Shown: positions 53,325 through 61,418 of the stretch, piece after piece | How positions within the stretch are numbered: the stretch's first letter is position 1 | Layout of the letters: every line of letters starts with the position of its first letter | Assembly: GCA_046349435.1 (NCBI GenBank) | Contig: JAXMCI010000036.1 | Span: forward strand, 1-64,000 | Length of the DNA stretch: 64,000 nt | Source: JAXMCI01 sp046349435 | Lineage (GTDB): Bacteria > Pseudomonadota > Alphaproteobacteria > Dongiales > Dongiaceae | Direction of reading: 5' to 3' | Program-made: the position numbers and the translations under genes | The notes under the pieces: model-generated | Databases searched by the model: none | What the model saw: the letters and a program-made list of their open reading frames with translations, nothing else | Told to the model about the DNA's origin: nothing

Positions 53325-54728
53325 TCAGGCGGCGAGCGGCGGCCGCTCGCGCGAGCCGAGCTCGCCGAGATAGCGGGCGCCGGCGCGGCAGAGCAGCGCC
53401 TCCTCGCCGTGGCGGGCGACCAGCTGCAGGCCGAGCGGGGTGCCGTCGGACGCCATCCCCGCCGGCAGGGTGATCACCGGGTTGCCGGAGACGTCGTAGA
53501 TGCAGGTGAAGTAGATCAGCCGCTCCAGCCCCTCGGCGTCGGGGCAGATCCGGGCGAACGCCTCGACGGTCGGCAGCGCCGACGGCGTCACCGGCACGAT
53601 CATCAGGTCGGCACCCTGGAAGAGCTGGGCGAGGTTGCCGGCGAACTGGCGGCGCGCCAGGTTGGCGTTGGCGTAGTCGACCCCGCGCACCGCCAGCCCG
53701 GCATCGAGGAACTCGCGGAGGCTGGCGCTGTACTCGGCAGCGCGCTGCGGATAGAGCGACTGGGCGGCGTGCGAGGCGGCCGCCTCGGCGAGGCAGATCG
53801 GGGTCCAGGCGGCGATCGCCGCCTTCACCGGCGGCATGCGCACCTGCACCAGCGCCGCCCCGCAGCCGCGCAGGATGGCAATGGCGCGCTCGACCGCCGC
53901 CACGATGTCGGGCCGCACGCCGGCGGTGGCGTAGGGCTCGTCGTAGCCGAGCCGGACCCCCGCGAGGTCGCCGCCGAGCCCGCCGAGATAGTCCGGCACC
54001 GGGCCGGCGAGCGTGGTCGGATCCTCCTCGTCGCGGCCGGCGACGGCGCCGAGCAGCGCCGCCGCATCCTCGACGCTGCGCGCCATCGGCCCGACATGGT
54101 CGAGCGTCCAGGACAGCGCGAAGACGCCCTGCCGGCTGACCCGGCCCCAGGTCGGCTTGATGCCGACCAGCCGGTTGGCCAGGCTGGGGAAGCGGATCGA
54201 GCCGCCGGTGTCGCTGCCGATCGCCGCGTAGCAGAGGCCGGCCGCGGTCGCCACGCCCGAGCCGCTCGAGGAGGAGCCGGTCCACAGGTCGGCCCGCCAC
54301 GGGTTGACCGGCAGCGGGATGTCGGGATGGTGCAGCGCGAGCGCCGCCTCGGAGAGCTGCAGCTTGCCGAGCAGCACCGCGCCGGCCGCCTCCAGCCGCC
54401 GTACCACGGTGGCGTCGCGCTCCGGCCGGCGGTCGCGGAACATCGGCATCCCGACGGCCGTCGTGATGCCGGCGGTATCGCAGAGATCCTTCACCGCCAC
54501 CGGCACGCCGTGCAGCGGGCCGCGGCTGCGCCCGGCCTTCAGCTCGGCGTCGGCCCGGGCGGCCTGCGCCAGAGCGAGCTCGGCGGTGACGCGGGCATAG
54601 GCGCGCAGCTTCGGGTCGAGCCGCTCGATGCGCTCGAGCATGGCGCGGGTCGCCTCGGTCGAGGACAGCTCGCGCCGGGCGATGCGGCGGCCGAGCTCGA
54701 CGGCGCCGAGGAAGGCGAGGTCCGACAC
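53325..54728 (-). CDS. amidase (amidase-signature family) 1
   Basis: A 467-residue amidase-signature enzyme with the Ser-cisSer-Lys triad: Lys in GVPVAVKDLCDTAG, cis-Ser region TGSSSSGSGVATAAG and nucleophile Ser in GSDTGGSIRFPSLANRLVG. It hydrolyses a carboxamide or related bond; the substrate is unreadable. Start GTG 54728. It lies between amidase 2 (14-base gap) and the PrpF-like gene. It differs strongly from amidase 2 outside the signature, so the pair is not a recent duplication. Confidence 0.88.
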   Translation of the reverse strand: MSDLAFLGAVELGRRIARRELSSTEATRAMLERIERLDPKLRAYARVTAELALAQAARADAELKAGRSRGPLHGVPVAVKDLCDTAGITTAVGMPMFRDRRPERDATVVRRLEAAGAVLLGKLQLSEAALALHHPDIPLPVNPWRADLWTGSSSSGSGVATAAGLCYAAIGSDTGGSIRFPSLANRLVGIKPTWGRVSRQGVFALSWTLDHVGPMARSVEDAAALLGAVAGRDEEDPTTLAGPVPDYLGGLGGDLAGVRLGYDEPYATAGVRPDIVAAVERAIAILRGCGAALVQVRMPPVKAAIAAWTPICLAEAAASHAAQSLYPQRAAEYSASLREFLDAGLAVRGVDYANANLARRQFAGNLAQLFQGADLMIVPVTPSALPTVEAFARICPDAEGLERLIYFTCIYDVSGNPVITLPAGMASDGTPLGLQLVARHGEEALLCRAGARYLGELGSRERPPLAA

Positions 54729-54742
54729 CGTCGTGCCCCCGC

Positions 54743-56260
54743 TCAGCCGCGGCGCCAGTCGCCGAGCGCCTCGACGGCGGCGGCGCCGGCCAGCACCGTC
54801 GCCTCGTCGAAATGCTTGCCGACCAGCTGCAGCCCGATCGGCAGCCCGTCATGCATGCCGCAGGGCACCGTCATGGCGGGGTGGCCGCTGGCGTTGAAGG
54901 GCGCGGTGTTGCCGACCATCGGCAGCGCCACCTCGCAGAACTGCTTCAGCGTGGCGCCCGCCGGCGGCATCGGCGGCGCCTGGTACGGGATGGTCGGCAT
55001 CGCCAGCAGGTCGAAGCCGGCGAGCGCCTGGTCGTAGTCGCGGCGCATCTGGCCGCGCAGCGCCTGGGCCTTGCTGTAGAAGCGGCCGCCATAGGCCTCG
55101 TGCATGTAGTCGCCCATGAACAGCGCCATCTTGGCGGTCGGCGAGATGTCGTCGGGGCGCGCCCGCCAGGCCTTGCCGAAGGCCTCCATCATGCCGGTGG
55201 CGGCGAAGCCCTCGGCGTAGCTGCCGATGCCGTTGCCCTTGAACATCAGCTCCGAGGTGCCCTCGACGACGATGGCGGTCCAGATGTCGAGGGCGGTGAG
55301 GTGCACCGGCAGGTCGATCTCCTCGACCGAGGCGCCGGCGGCGGCGAGCGCCTTCAGCGCCGCCGAGACCCGCTGGTCGGTGGCCGCCTCGCTCTCCGGC
55401 CGGCCGAAGCCCTGGCGCACCTTGGCGATGCGCAGGCCGCGGGCCGGCCGCTTCAGCGCGCCGAGATAGTCGGCCGCCGGCGCCGTCCGCTGCCGCGAAT
55501 CGAGCCCGTCCGGCCCGGCGATGGCGGCGAGCAGCCGGGCGACGTCCTCGACGGTGGCGCCCATCGGCCCGGTGAAGTCGATCGCCGCGTCCATCGAGCA
55601 GATGCCGGTATAGGGCACCAGCCCGTGCGTCGGCTTCAGGCCGTTGACGCCGCACCAGGCGCCGGGGATGCGGATCGAGCCGCCCTGGTCGCCGCCGATC
55701 GCCATGGCGATGTCGCCGGCGGCGATCGCCGCGGCGCTGCCGCTGGACGAGCCCCCGGCCGAATGGGTCGGCCGGTGCGGGTTGTGCACGGGATGCGGCC
55801 GGCTGGTGTGGCTGTGGCCGGAGAAGCTGAGGGCCTCGCAGGTGGTCTTGCCCTGGATCGTGCCGCCGGCCGCCAGGATGCGGCTCACCACGGTGGCGTC
55901 GAGGCTGGGCGTGAAGCCCTCGAAGAGCGGCGAGCCGTTGCGCAGCGGCCAGCCGGCGACCGCGACATTGTCCTTCACCCCGACCGCCTTGCCGGCGAGC
56001 AGGCCCTTGCCGCTGCCCTCGATCGGGCCGAGCCAGGCCCAGGCGCCGTACGGGTTCTCCTCGGGCCGCGGCGCGCGGCCGGGTCCGCGCGGCACGGCCA
56101 CGGCCGGTGCCGGATCGGGCATCGCGTCGAGCCGCTCATAGGCCGGCATCATGCCGGCCAGCAGCTCGGCATAGGTCTCGGCGTCGGCGGCGCTGAGGGA
56201 CATCCCGAAGCGCGATGCGATCCTGCGGATCTGCTCGCCGGTGGGCGCGGTGACGGCCAT
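54743..56260 (-). CDS. amidase (amidase-signature family) 2
   Basis: A 505-residue amidase-signature enzyme. The Lys is in KAVGVKDNVAVAGWPLRNGS, the cis-Ser region is HSAGGSSSGSAAAIAAG, and the nucleophile Ser is in GGDQGGSIRIPGAWCGVNGLKPT. The N-terminal 60 residues (IRRIASRFGMSLSAADAETYAE) recall the alpha-helical start of nitrile-hydratase-linked amidases. ATG 56260 has a GGAGGAGGAG ribosome site. It is the first gene of the leftward operon, divergent from the CMD gene across the second palindrome. Confidence 0.88.
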   Translation of the reverse strand: MAVTAPTGEQIRRIASRFGMSLSAADAETYAELLAGMMPAYERLDAMPDPAPAVAVPRGPGRAPRPEENPYGAWAWLGPIEGSGKGLLAGKAVGVKDNVAVAGWPLRNGSPLFEGFTPSLDATVVSRILAAGGTIQGKTTCEALSFSGHSHTSRPHPVHNPHRPTHSAGGSSSGSAAAIAAGDIAMAIGGDQGGSIRIPGAWCGVNGLKPTHGLVPYTGICSMDAAIDFTGPMGATVEDVARLLAAIAGPDGLDSRQRTAPAADYLGALKRPARGLRIAKVRQGFGRPESEAATDQRVSAALKALAAAGASVEEIDLPVHLTALDIWTAIVVEGTSELMFKGNGIGSYAEGFAATGMMEAFGKAWRARPDDISPTAKMALFMGDYMHEAYGGRFYSKAQALRGQMRRDYDQALAGFDLLAMPTIPYQAPPMPPAGATLKQFCEVALPMVGNTAPFNASGHPAMTVPCGMHDGLPIGLQLVGKHFDEATVLAGAAAVEALGDWRRG

Positions 56261-56333
56261 GACCCTCCTCCTCCCGGTAAGCCGGACCCGCGGGCGGGGC
56301 TTTTGCCGTACGGCCGGCAGGCCTATGCTACTG

Positions 56334-56351
56334 CCAACTGTCGACAGTTGG
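56334..56351. promoter_or_regulatory. regulator site 2 (perfect 18-base palindrome)
   Basis: CCAACTGTCGACAGTTGG is fully self-complementary. It lies in the 138-base spacer between the divergent amidase 2 (start 56260) and CMD (start 56399) genes. Its core AACTGTCGACA matches sites 1 and 3 apart from one base. It would let the FCD regulator control both directions. Confidence 0.72.
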
Positions 56352-56398
56352 AAGCGCTCCGGCGCGAGCCTCGGGCGCGACCTCGGGAAGGAGCCGGG

Positions 56399-56797
56399 AT
56401 GAGCGACGACCGTTTCGAGAAGGGCCTGGGGATCCGCCGCGCCGTGCTGGGCGACGCCTATGTCGACCGCTCGCTCGAGGCCGCCCGGGGCGACCCCTTC
56501 CGCGAGGATTTCCAGCGGCTGGTGACCGAGAACGCCTGGGGCGCGGTGTGGTCGCGGCCCGGCCTCGACCGGCGCAGCCGCAGCATCGCCACCTGCGCCA
56601 TGCTGGCCGCGCTCAACCGCCCGCACGAGCTGCGGCTGCACCTGGTGGGGGCCTTCAACAACGGCTGCAGCCTGCAGGAGCTGCAGGAGCTGATGCTGCA
56701 GATCGCCACCTATGCCGGCTGGCCGGCGGCGCTCGACGCCAACCGCGTGCTGAGCGAGGTCGCGGCTGCCCGCGCCCGCGAGGGCGGCGCGGAATAG
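56399..56797 (+). CDS. carboxymuconolactone decarboxylase family protein
   Basis: A 132-residue protein of the 4-carboxymuconolactone decarboxylase (PcaC-like) branch: IRRAVLGDAYVDRSLE, ENAWGAVWSRPGLDRRSRS, then HLVGAFNNGCSLQELQELML and IATYAGWPAALDANRV. It lacks the CxxC of the peroxidase (AhpD) branch. PcaC acts on a lactone acid in aromatic breakdown; here the substrate may be a related lactone or keto acid. GAAGGAG precedes ATG 56399. The aldehyde dehydrogenase gene follows 84 bases later. Confidence 0.85.
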   Translation: MSDDRFEKGLGIRRAVLGDAYVDRSLEAARGDPFREDFQRLVTENAWGAVWSRPGLDRRSRSIATCAMLAALNRPHELRLHLVGAFNNGCSLQELQELMLQIATYAGWPAALDANRVLSEVAAARAREGGAE

Positions 56798-56800
56798 CTG

Positions 56801-56813
56801 CCAACTGTTGACA
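56801..56813. promoter_or_regulatory. regulator site 3 (CCAACTGTTGACA)
   Basis: This half-preserved palindrome lies in the 84-base gap before the aldehyde dehydrogenase gene. Its core AACTGTTGACA (56803-56813) is identical to that in site 1. It contains TTGACA (56808-56813) as a potential -35 box, with only a poor -10 17 bases on. It suggests a second, separately controlled promoter for the dehydrogenase. Confidence 0.6.
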
Positions 56814-56881
56814 CTTTCCCGGGGCGGCGGGAGGATGCCCGCCCGATTGGTCGCCCCGCCACAACAGCCGGATCCCGCAGG

Positions 56882-58357
56882 ATGACCACGCCAAGCTACC
56901 AGCTCTTCATCGACGGCCAGTGGCGGGAGGGCGAAGCCGGCTTCCCCGCCATCAATCCCTTCACCCAGGAGCCGTGGGCGACCATCCCGCAGGCGAGCGA
57001 GGCCGACGTGCACGCCGCGGTGGCGGCGGCGCGCAACGCCATGGAGACGCGCTGGCGCGCCACCTCCGGGCTGGAGCGCGCCCGGCTGCTGCACCGGCTG
57101 GCCGACCTGATGGAGCGCGACGCCGACCGCATGGGCCGGCTGGAGACCACCGACAACGGCAAGGTGATCCGCGAGACCGCCAGCCAGATGCGCTTCGCGG
57201 CGCGGCAGTACCGCTTCTACGCCGGCTACGCCGACAAGCTGTGGGGCAAGGTCATCCCGCTCGACCAGCGCGACGTCTTCGACTACGCCAGCCGCGAGCC
57301 GCTCGGCGTGGCGGTGCTGGTCACCGCCTGGAACTCGCCGATGGGCCTGCTTTCCAACAAGCTCGGCCCGGCCCTGGCGGCCGGCTGCACCGTGGTGGTG
57401 AAGCCCTCGGAGCACGCCTCAGGCACGACGCTGGAGATCGGCCGGCTGATCGAGGAGGCGGGCTTCCCGCCGGGGGTGGTCAACATCGTCACCGGCGACG
57501 CGCGGGTCGGCCGCGCGCTGACCACGGCGCCCGGCATCGACTGCGTCAGCTTCACCGGCAGCCCGGGGGTCGGGCGCGAGATCGCCGCCGCCGCCGGCCG
57601 CAACCTGGTGCCGGTCACCCTCGAGCTCGGCGGCAAGTCGCCCAACGTCATCTTCGCCGACGCCGACATCGACAAGGCGACGGTCGGCGCTCTGGCCGGC
57701 ATCTTCGCCGCCACCGGCCAGACCTGCATCGCCGGCTCGCGCCTGCTGGTGCAGCGCCCGGTCTACCAGGAGGTGGTCGATCGGCTGGTGCGCCGCGCCG
57801 GGGCGATCCGGCTCGGCAACCCGCTCGACCCGGCGACCGAGATGGGCACCGTCGCCAACGAGCCGCAGTTCAACAAGATCCTCGGCATGATCGAGGGCGC
57901 GAAGCAGGAAGGGGCGCGGCTCGCCGCCGGCGGCGCGCCGGCGACCGGCGAGGGGCTCGGCAGGGGCCTGTTCATCCAGCCGACCATCTTCGCCGACGTC
58001 GACAACCGCATGACCATCGCCCAGGAGGAGGTGTTCGGCCCGGTGCTCTGCGTCATCCCGTTCGAGACCGAGGCCGAGGCGGTGGAGATCGGCAACGCGA
58101 CGCGCTACGGGCTGGCCTCGGGGGTGTGGACGCGCGACCTGTCGCGCGCCATGCGGATGTCGCGCGCGCTGCGCGCCGGCACGGTGTGGGTGAACACCTA
58201 CCGCGCCATCGCCTGCCAGGCGCCGTTCGGCGGCTTCAAGGAGAGCGGCTTCGGGCGCGAGCGCGGCGAGTCGGCGCTCGACGCCTTCACCAGCACCAAG
58301 AACGTGATGATCGACTTCTCGGAGGCCGAGCGCGATCCCTTCGCGCTGAAGACCTGA
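56882..58357 (+). CDS. NAD(P)-dependent aldehyde dehydrogenase
   Basis: A 491-residue aldehyde dehydrogenase, the normal length. The general-base Glu is in TLELGGKSPNVIFADAD (Glu248 by my count), the catalytic Cys in ATGQTCIAGSRLLV (Cys282), and the cofactor fold GSPGVGREIAAAAGRN precedes them. KESGFGRERG and a final FSEAERDPFALKT close the protein. It oxidises an aldehyde to an acid. The SnoaL-like gene begins ten bases after its stop. It may act on an aldehyde formed in the pathway of this island. Confidence 0.92.
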   Translation: MTTPSYQLFIDGQWREGEAGFPAINPFTQEPWATIPQASEADVHAAVAAARNAMETRWRATSGLERARLLHRLADLMERDADRMGRLETTDNGKVIRETASQMRFAARQYRFYAGYADKLWGKVIPLDQRDVFDYASREPLGVAVLVTAWNSPMGLLSNKLGPALAAGCTVVVKPSEHASGTTLEIGRLIEEAGFPPGVVNIVTGDARVGRALTTAPGIDCVSFTGSPGVGREIAAAAGRNLVPVTLELGGKSPNVIFADADIDKATVGALAGIFAATGQTCIAGSRLLVQRPVYQEVVDRLVRRAGAIRLGNPLDPATEMGTVANEPQFNKILGMIEGAKQEGARLAAGGAPATGEGLGRGLFIQPTIFADVDNRMTIAQEEVFGPVLCVIPFETEAEAVEIGNATRYGLASGVWTRDLSRAMRMSRALRAGTVWVNTYRAIACQAPFGGFKESGFGRERGESALDAFTSTKNVMIDFSEAERDPFALKT

Positions 58358-58367
58358 AGGCCGCGCC

Positions 58368-58820
58368 ATGGAGCCCGGTCTCGAGGACACGCTGCGCATC
58401 CACGCGCTCTATGCCCGCTACGCCCGGGCGATCGACAGCGGCGACGGCGAGGCCTGGGCCGCCTGCTACGCCGAGGACGGCGAGTACTGGTCCTCGACCT
58501 TCGGCACCTGCCGCGGCCGCGCCGCGCTCGCCGCGTTCTGCCGCGCCCACCACGCACGCTGGCAGGCGCAGGGCATCCAGACCCGGCACTGGAACAACCA
58601 GGTCCTGCTCGAGCGCACCGCCGAGGGCATCGCCGGCTCGGTCTACGTCATGCTGCTCGGCGTGCGCGCCGGCGAGCGGCCGCAGATCTTCCTGCAGACC
58701 GTCTATGACGACCGGCTGGTCGAGACCGGCGGCGCCTGGCGGCTGCAGCGCCGCGCCTCGCACGCCGACACCACGCCCGACCCGGCGCAGCTGGGCTTCG
58801 AGCGCTGGCCGGAGCGCTGA
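58368..58820 (+). CDS. SnoaL/NTF2-like protein
   Basis: A 150-residue cone-fold protein of the SnoaL type: IHALYARYARAIDSGDGEAWAACYAEDG at the start, a RGRAALAAFCRAHHARW helix, and YDDRLVETGGAWRLQRR at the end. Such small enzymes act as cyclases, isomerases or dehydratases, often beside ring-oxidising enzymes. It is last in the CMD-ALDH-SnoaL run. Function not determined. Confidence 0.8.
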   Translation: MEPGLEDTLRIHALYARYARAIDSGDGEAWAACYAEDGEYWSSTFGTCRGRAALAAFCRAHHARWQAQGIQTRHWNNQVLLERTAEGIAGSVYVMLLGVRAGERPQIFLQTVYDDRLVETGGAWRLQRRASHADTTPDPAQLGFERWPER

Positions 58821-58851
58821 ACGGGGTCACCTCGGCGGGACGGCCGGCCGG

Positions 58852-59034
58852 CTACCGCCGCCAGAAGCTGTGGTGCGGAGCGACGAGCTCGTCCTCGATC
58901 TCGGCAAAGGGGCCGTGGACCTCGATCCTCTTCTGCCCGGAGCCGAGCACGGCGCGCGCGGACAGGCTCATCGTCGGATTCTCGGCATGGTCGCCGGTCA
59001 GCGCCAGCAGCCGGGTCTCCTCGACGCGGATCAT
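58852..59034 (-). CDS. small hypothetical protein, 60 aa
   Basis: A short ORF, 49 bases downstream of the reductase gene on the same strand. The composition is normal for a protein (IEVHGPFAEIEDELVAPHH) and the codon third positions are GC-rich like real genes. No ribosome site is seen before ATG 59034 and I recognise no family. It could be the remnant of a larger C-terminal domain or a chance ORF. Confidence 0.35.
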   Translation of the reverse strand: MIRVEETRLLALTGDHAENPTMSLSARAVLGSGQKRIEVHGPFAEIEDELVAPHHSFWRR

Positions 59035-59083
59035 GGGGCGCGGCCCGAGCCGCCCCCCGGCACGAGGCGCCGCACCATCCCGC

Positions 59084-60106
59084 TCAGTCCTCGGCGACCT
59101 TGACCAGCAGCTTGCCCATGGTGTCGCCGTCGAACAGCCGGTGGAACTCGCCGGCGGCGTTCTCCAGCCCGACCACCACGTCCTCGCGGCACTTCAGCCG
59201 GCCCTCGCGGTACCAGCGGGCGAGCCGGCGGCGGCCGTCCTCGAAGCGGGCGGCGTAGGAGAAGATGTTGAAGCCGCCGACCCGCGCCTCGGTGAACAGG
59301 ATGTTCTGCAGGTTGCTGGCGGTGCGCGGCACCTCGGGCGTGTTGTACTCGGTAATGCTGCCGCAGACGACGACGCGGGCGCGGTGGGCGAGCCGCGGGA
59401 ACACCGCCTCGCTGATCGGCCCGCCGACATTCTCGAAATAGACGTTGATGCCGTCCGGGCAGTGGCGGTCGAGCGCCGCCCCGACGTCGCCGGCGCGCCG
59501 GTCGATCGCCGCGTCGAAGCCCAGCTCCTCGACGAGGTAGGCCGCCTTGCGCGCCGAGCCGACGATGCCGACAGCGCGGCAGCCGGCGATCCGCGCCACC
59601 TGGCCGACCACCGAGCCGACCGCGCCCGCGGCGGCCGCGACCACCACGGTGTCGCCCGGCTCCGGCCGGCCGACATCGACGAGGCCGAGATAGCCGGTGA
59701 GGCCGGGCATGCCGAGGGGCCCCAGCGCGGTCGAGAGCGGGCCCATCGCCGGGTCCACCTTGCGCGCCGTGGCGCCCTCGGCGACGGCGTAGTCCTGCCA
59801 CCCGGTATAGTCCTCGACGATGTCGCCGGGCGCGAAGCCGGGATGGCGGCTCTCGACGACGCGGCTCACCGCGCCGCCGATCATCGGCTCGCCGAGCGGC
59901 ACCGCGGGGTAGTAGCGGTCGTGGCCGGCGGCGCGCAGACGCATGTAGGGGTCGAGCGACAGCCAGAGGGTTCGCACCAGCAGCTGCCCCGGCCCGGGCG
60001 CCGGCAACGGCGCCTCCTCCAGCCGGAGATCCTCGGCCCGGAGCTCGCCCTGCGGGCGGCGGGCCAGCACGACCCGGCGGTTCCTGTCGTTCCCCGCGCT
60101 GCTCAT
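59084..60106 (-). CDS. NADP-dependent MDR-family oxidoreductase (CurA/PTGR-like)
   Basis: A 340-residue zinc-free medium-chain reductase. It has the family start RRVVLARRPQGELRAEDLRL, LWLSLDPYMRLRAA, and a cofactor fold TVVVAAAAGAVGSVVGQVA near residue 155. INVYFENVGGPISEAVFPRL and GSITEYNT follow. Relatives reduce alpha,beta-unsaturated ketones (curcumin reductase, leukotriene B4 dehydrogenase type). ATG 60106 has a GGGAGG ribosome site; an in-frame ATG at 60184 is less likely. It stands alone, convergent with the SnoaL-like gene. Confidence 0.9.
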   Translation of the reverse strand: MSSAGNDRNRRVVLARRPQGELRAEDLRLEEAPLPAPGPGQLLVRTLWLSLDPYMRLRAAGHDRYYPAVPLGEPMIGGAVSRVVESRHPGFAPGDIVEDYTGWQDYAVAEGATARKVDPAMGPLSTALGPLGMPGLTGYLGLVDVGRPEPGDTVVVAAAAGAVGSVVGQVARIAGCRAVGIVGSARKAAYLVEELGFDAAIDRRAGDVGAALDRHCPDGINVYFENVGGPISEAVFPRLAHRARVVVCGSITEYNTPEVPRTASNLQNILFTEARVGGFNIFSYAARFEDGRRRLARWYREGRLKCREDVVVGLENAAGEFHRLFDGDTMGKLLVKVAED

Positions 60107-60231
60107 ACGTCCTCCCGGTGCCGCCCGCGCCGCGTCCAGCCGGGCCCCTGCGCTCAGTATTGGGTTTGATGCTGCGGGTGACAAGCCGCCGGGCGGCCCG
60201 CCTGCCGGGAGCCGCGGGCGGAGAGCGGCTC

Positions 60232-60738
60232 CTACTCGTCCATGGCCACGAGCTCGTCGAGCACGTTCTGGATCGACTCGCAGAGCTCGGGCCGGCAGCC
60301 CAGCGCGTATTGCTCGCGCGGCTTGAGGGAACCGGCTGCGCCACCGCCCGCCGCGAGGTGACGCATCGCCTCCTCCAGTCGGCCGGGGACCGACTCGATG
60401 CAGGCCGGCCGGCAGGACATGACGATCGCAGGCTTGCCGGTGTCGCGGAAGCGACCGAGCACGGGGTCGATCGCGACGGTGCGCAGCGGGATCACCAGCG
60501 TCAGCGGCGCTGTCTCCTCCGCGTCGTCTATGCCGATGAGCAACAGACCCTGGCGCGGCTCGAAGGCAACACCGTTCACCACCTCGGCGCCATAGATTTG
60601 TCCGCGATACTCGTAGCCGGCCGCGAGAGTCTGGATCGCCGCGGCGAGCGCCTCCTCATCGGCGGCCGCGGCACGAGCCGGCCCAGCCACCCCGACGGCC
60701 AGCGCAGCTCCGGCGAGCAGTAGGCGCAACGCTCCCAT
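60232..60738 (-). CDS. hypothetical secreted protein
   Basis: A 168-residue protein with a clear signal peptide (MGALRLLLAGAALAVGVAGPARA). The mature part has a two-Cys motif (VMSCRPACIESVPGRLEEAM) and a second pair near the end (YALGCRPELCESIQNVLDEL), perhaps disulfide-bonded, in a beta-rich context (GLLLIGIDDAEETAPLTLVIPL). I do not recognise the family. It is probably periplasmic. The GNAT gene ends 89 bases upstream of its start on the same strand, so it may be read with it. Confidence 0.65.
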   Translation of the reverse strand: MGALRLLLAGAALAVGVAGPARAAAADEEALAAAIQTLAAGYEYRGQIYGAEVVNGVAFEPRQGLLLIGIDDAEETAPLTLVIPLRTVAIDPVLGRFRDTGKPAIVMSCRPACIESVPGRLEEAMRHLAAGGGAAGSLKPREQYALGCRPELCESIQNVLDELVAMDE

Positions 60739-60827
60739 GACGGCACTCCCCCAGCGCGACGAGACGCCCGCGTCGAGCCGGCAGTATCGACGCAACCGGC
60801 GCGCGTAGCAAGCCGGGGTCAGCGCGC

Positions 60828-61406
60828 CTACCCAGCGCTTGGGACGGTCCTCTCGACGACCCAGCGGTTCTTGCCGATGCGGCGGTCGCGGCGGAATCCC
60901 TGCTGCTCGAACATCGCCGCCGTGCCGTTGTGCAGGAACGCCGACGAGGCCGAGCGGCCCGCGACGTCCTCCGGGTAGCTCTCGACCCGCCCGCCGCCGA
61001 GATCCGCGATCGCCTGCAGGGCGCCGGCGAGCGCGGCCGCCGCGACGCCCTTGCCGCGCCATCCCGGGTCGACGAAGAAGCAGGTGATCCGCCAGTCCGG
61101 CGGTGCCGCCATGCCCTCGAGGTAGGCCCGCCGGCTCTTGATGCGCGGCAGCTCGTCGGGCGAGCCGAACTGGCACCAGCCGACGCAGCGCGCCCCGTCA
61201 TAGACCAGCGCGGCGTGCGCCCGGCCGGCGCGGACCCGGGCCTCCTTGTCGGCCCGGTTCTGCGCGGCGCTGCGGCCCCGCCCGATGCCTTCGGGGTGGA
61301 AGGACATGCACCAGCAGCCGCCCCACACGCCGTTGCAGCGCTCGACCAGCGCCGCGAAGTCGGGCCAGGTCGCGGCGTCGAGCGTGCGCACCGCCAGCGC
61401 GGCCAT
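60828..61406 (-). CDS. GNAT-family N-acetyltransferase
   Basis: A 192-residue acetyltransferase with GVWGGCWCMSFHPEG near the start, a WCQFGSPDELPRI strand, and the acetyl-CoA binding motif FFVDPGWRGKGVAAAALAGAL (about residues 108-128). FLHNGTAAMFEQQGFRRDRR is the final motif. The substrate is unknown. It lies 12 bases after the htpG stop in the same direction and so is probably co-transcribed with the chaperone gene. Confidence 0.82.
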   Translation of the reverse strand: MAALAVRTLDAATWPDFAALVERCNGVWGGCWCMSFHPEGIGRGRSAAQNRADKEARVRAGRAHAALVYDGARCVGWCQFGSPDELPRIKSRRAYLEGMAAPPDWRITCFFVDPGWRGKGVAAAALAGALQAIADLGGGRVESYPEDVAGRSASSAFLHNGTAAMFEQQGFRRDRRIGKNRWVVERTVPSAG

Positions 61407-61418
61407 GGGCCCGGGCCC

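Noticed and set aside
53325..56260. Tandem duplication of the amidase gene
   Set aside because: The two amidases share only the signature motifs and differ in length and N-terminus, so they are old paralogues rather than a recent duplicate.
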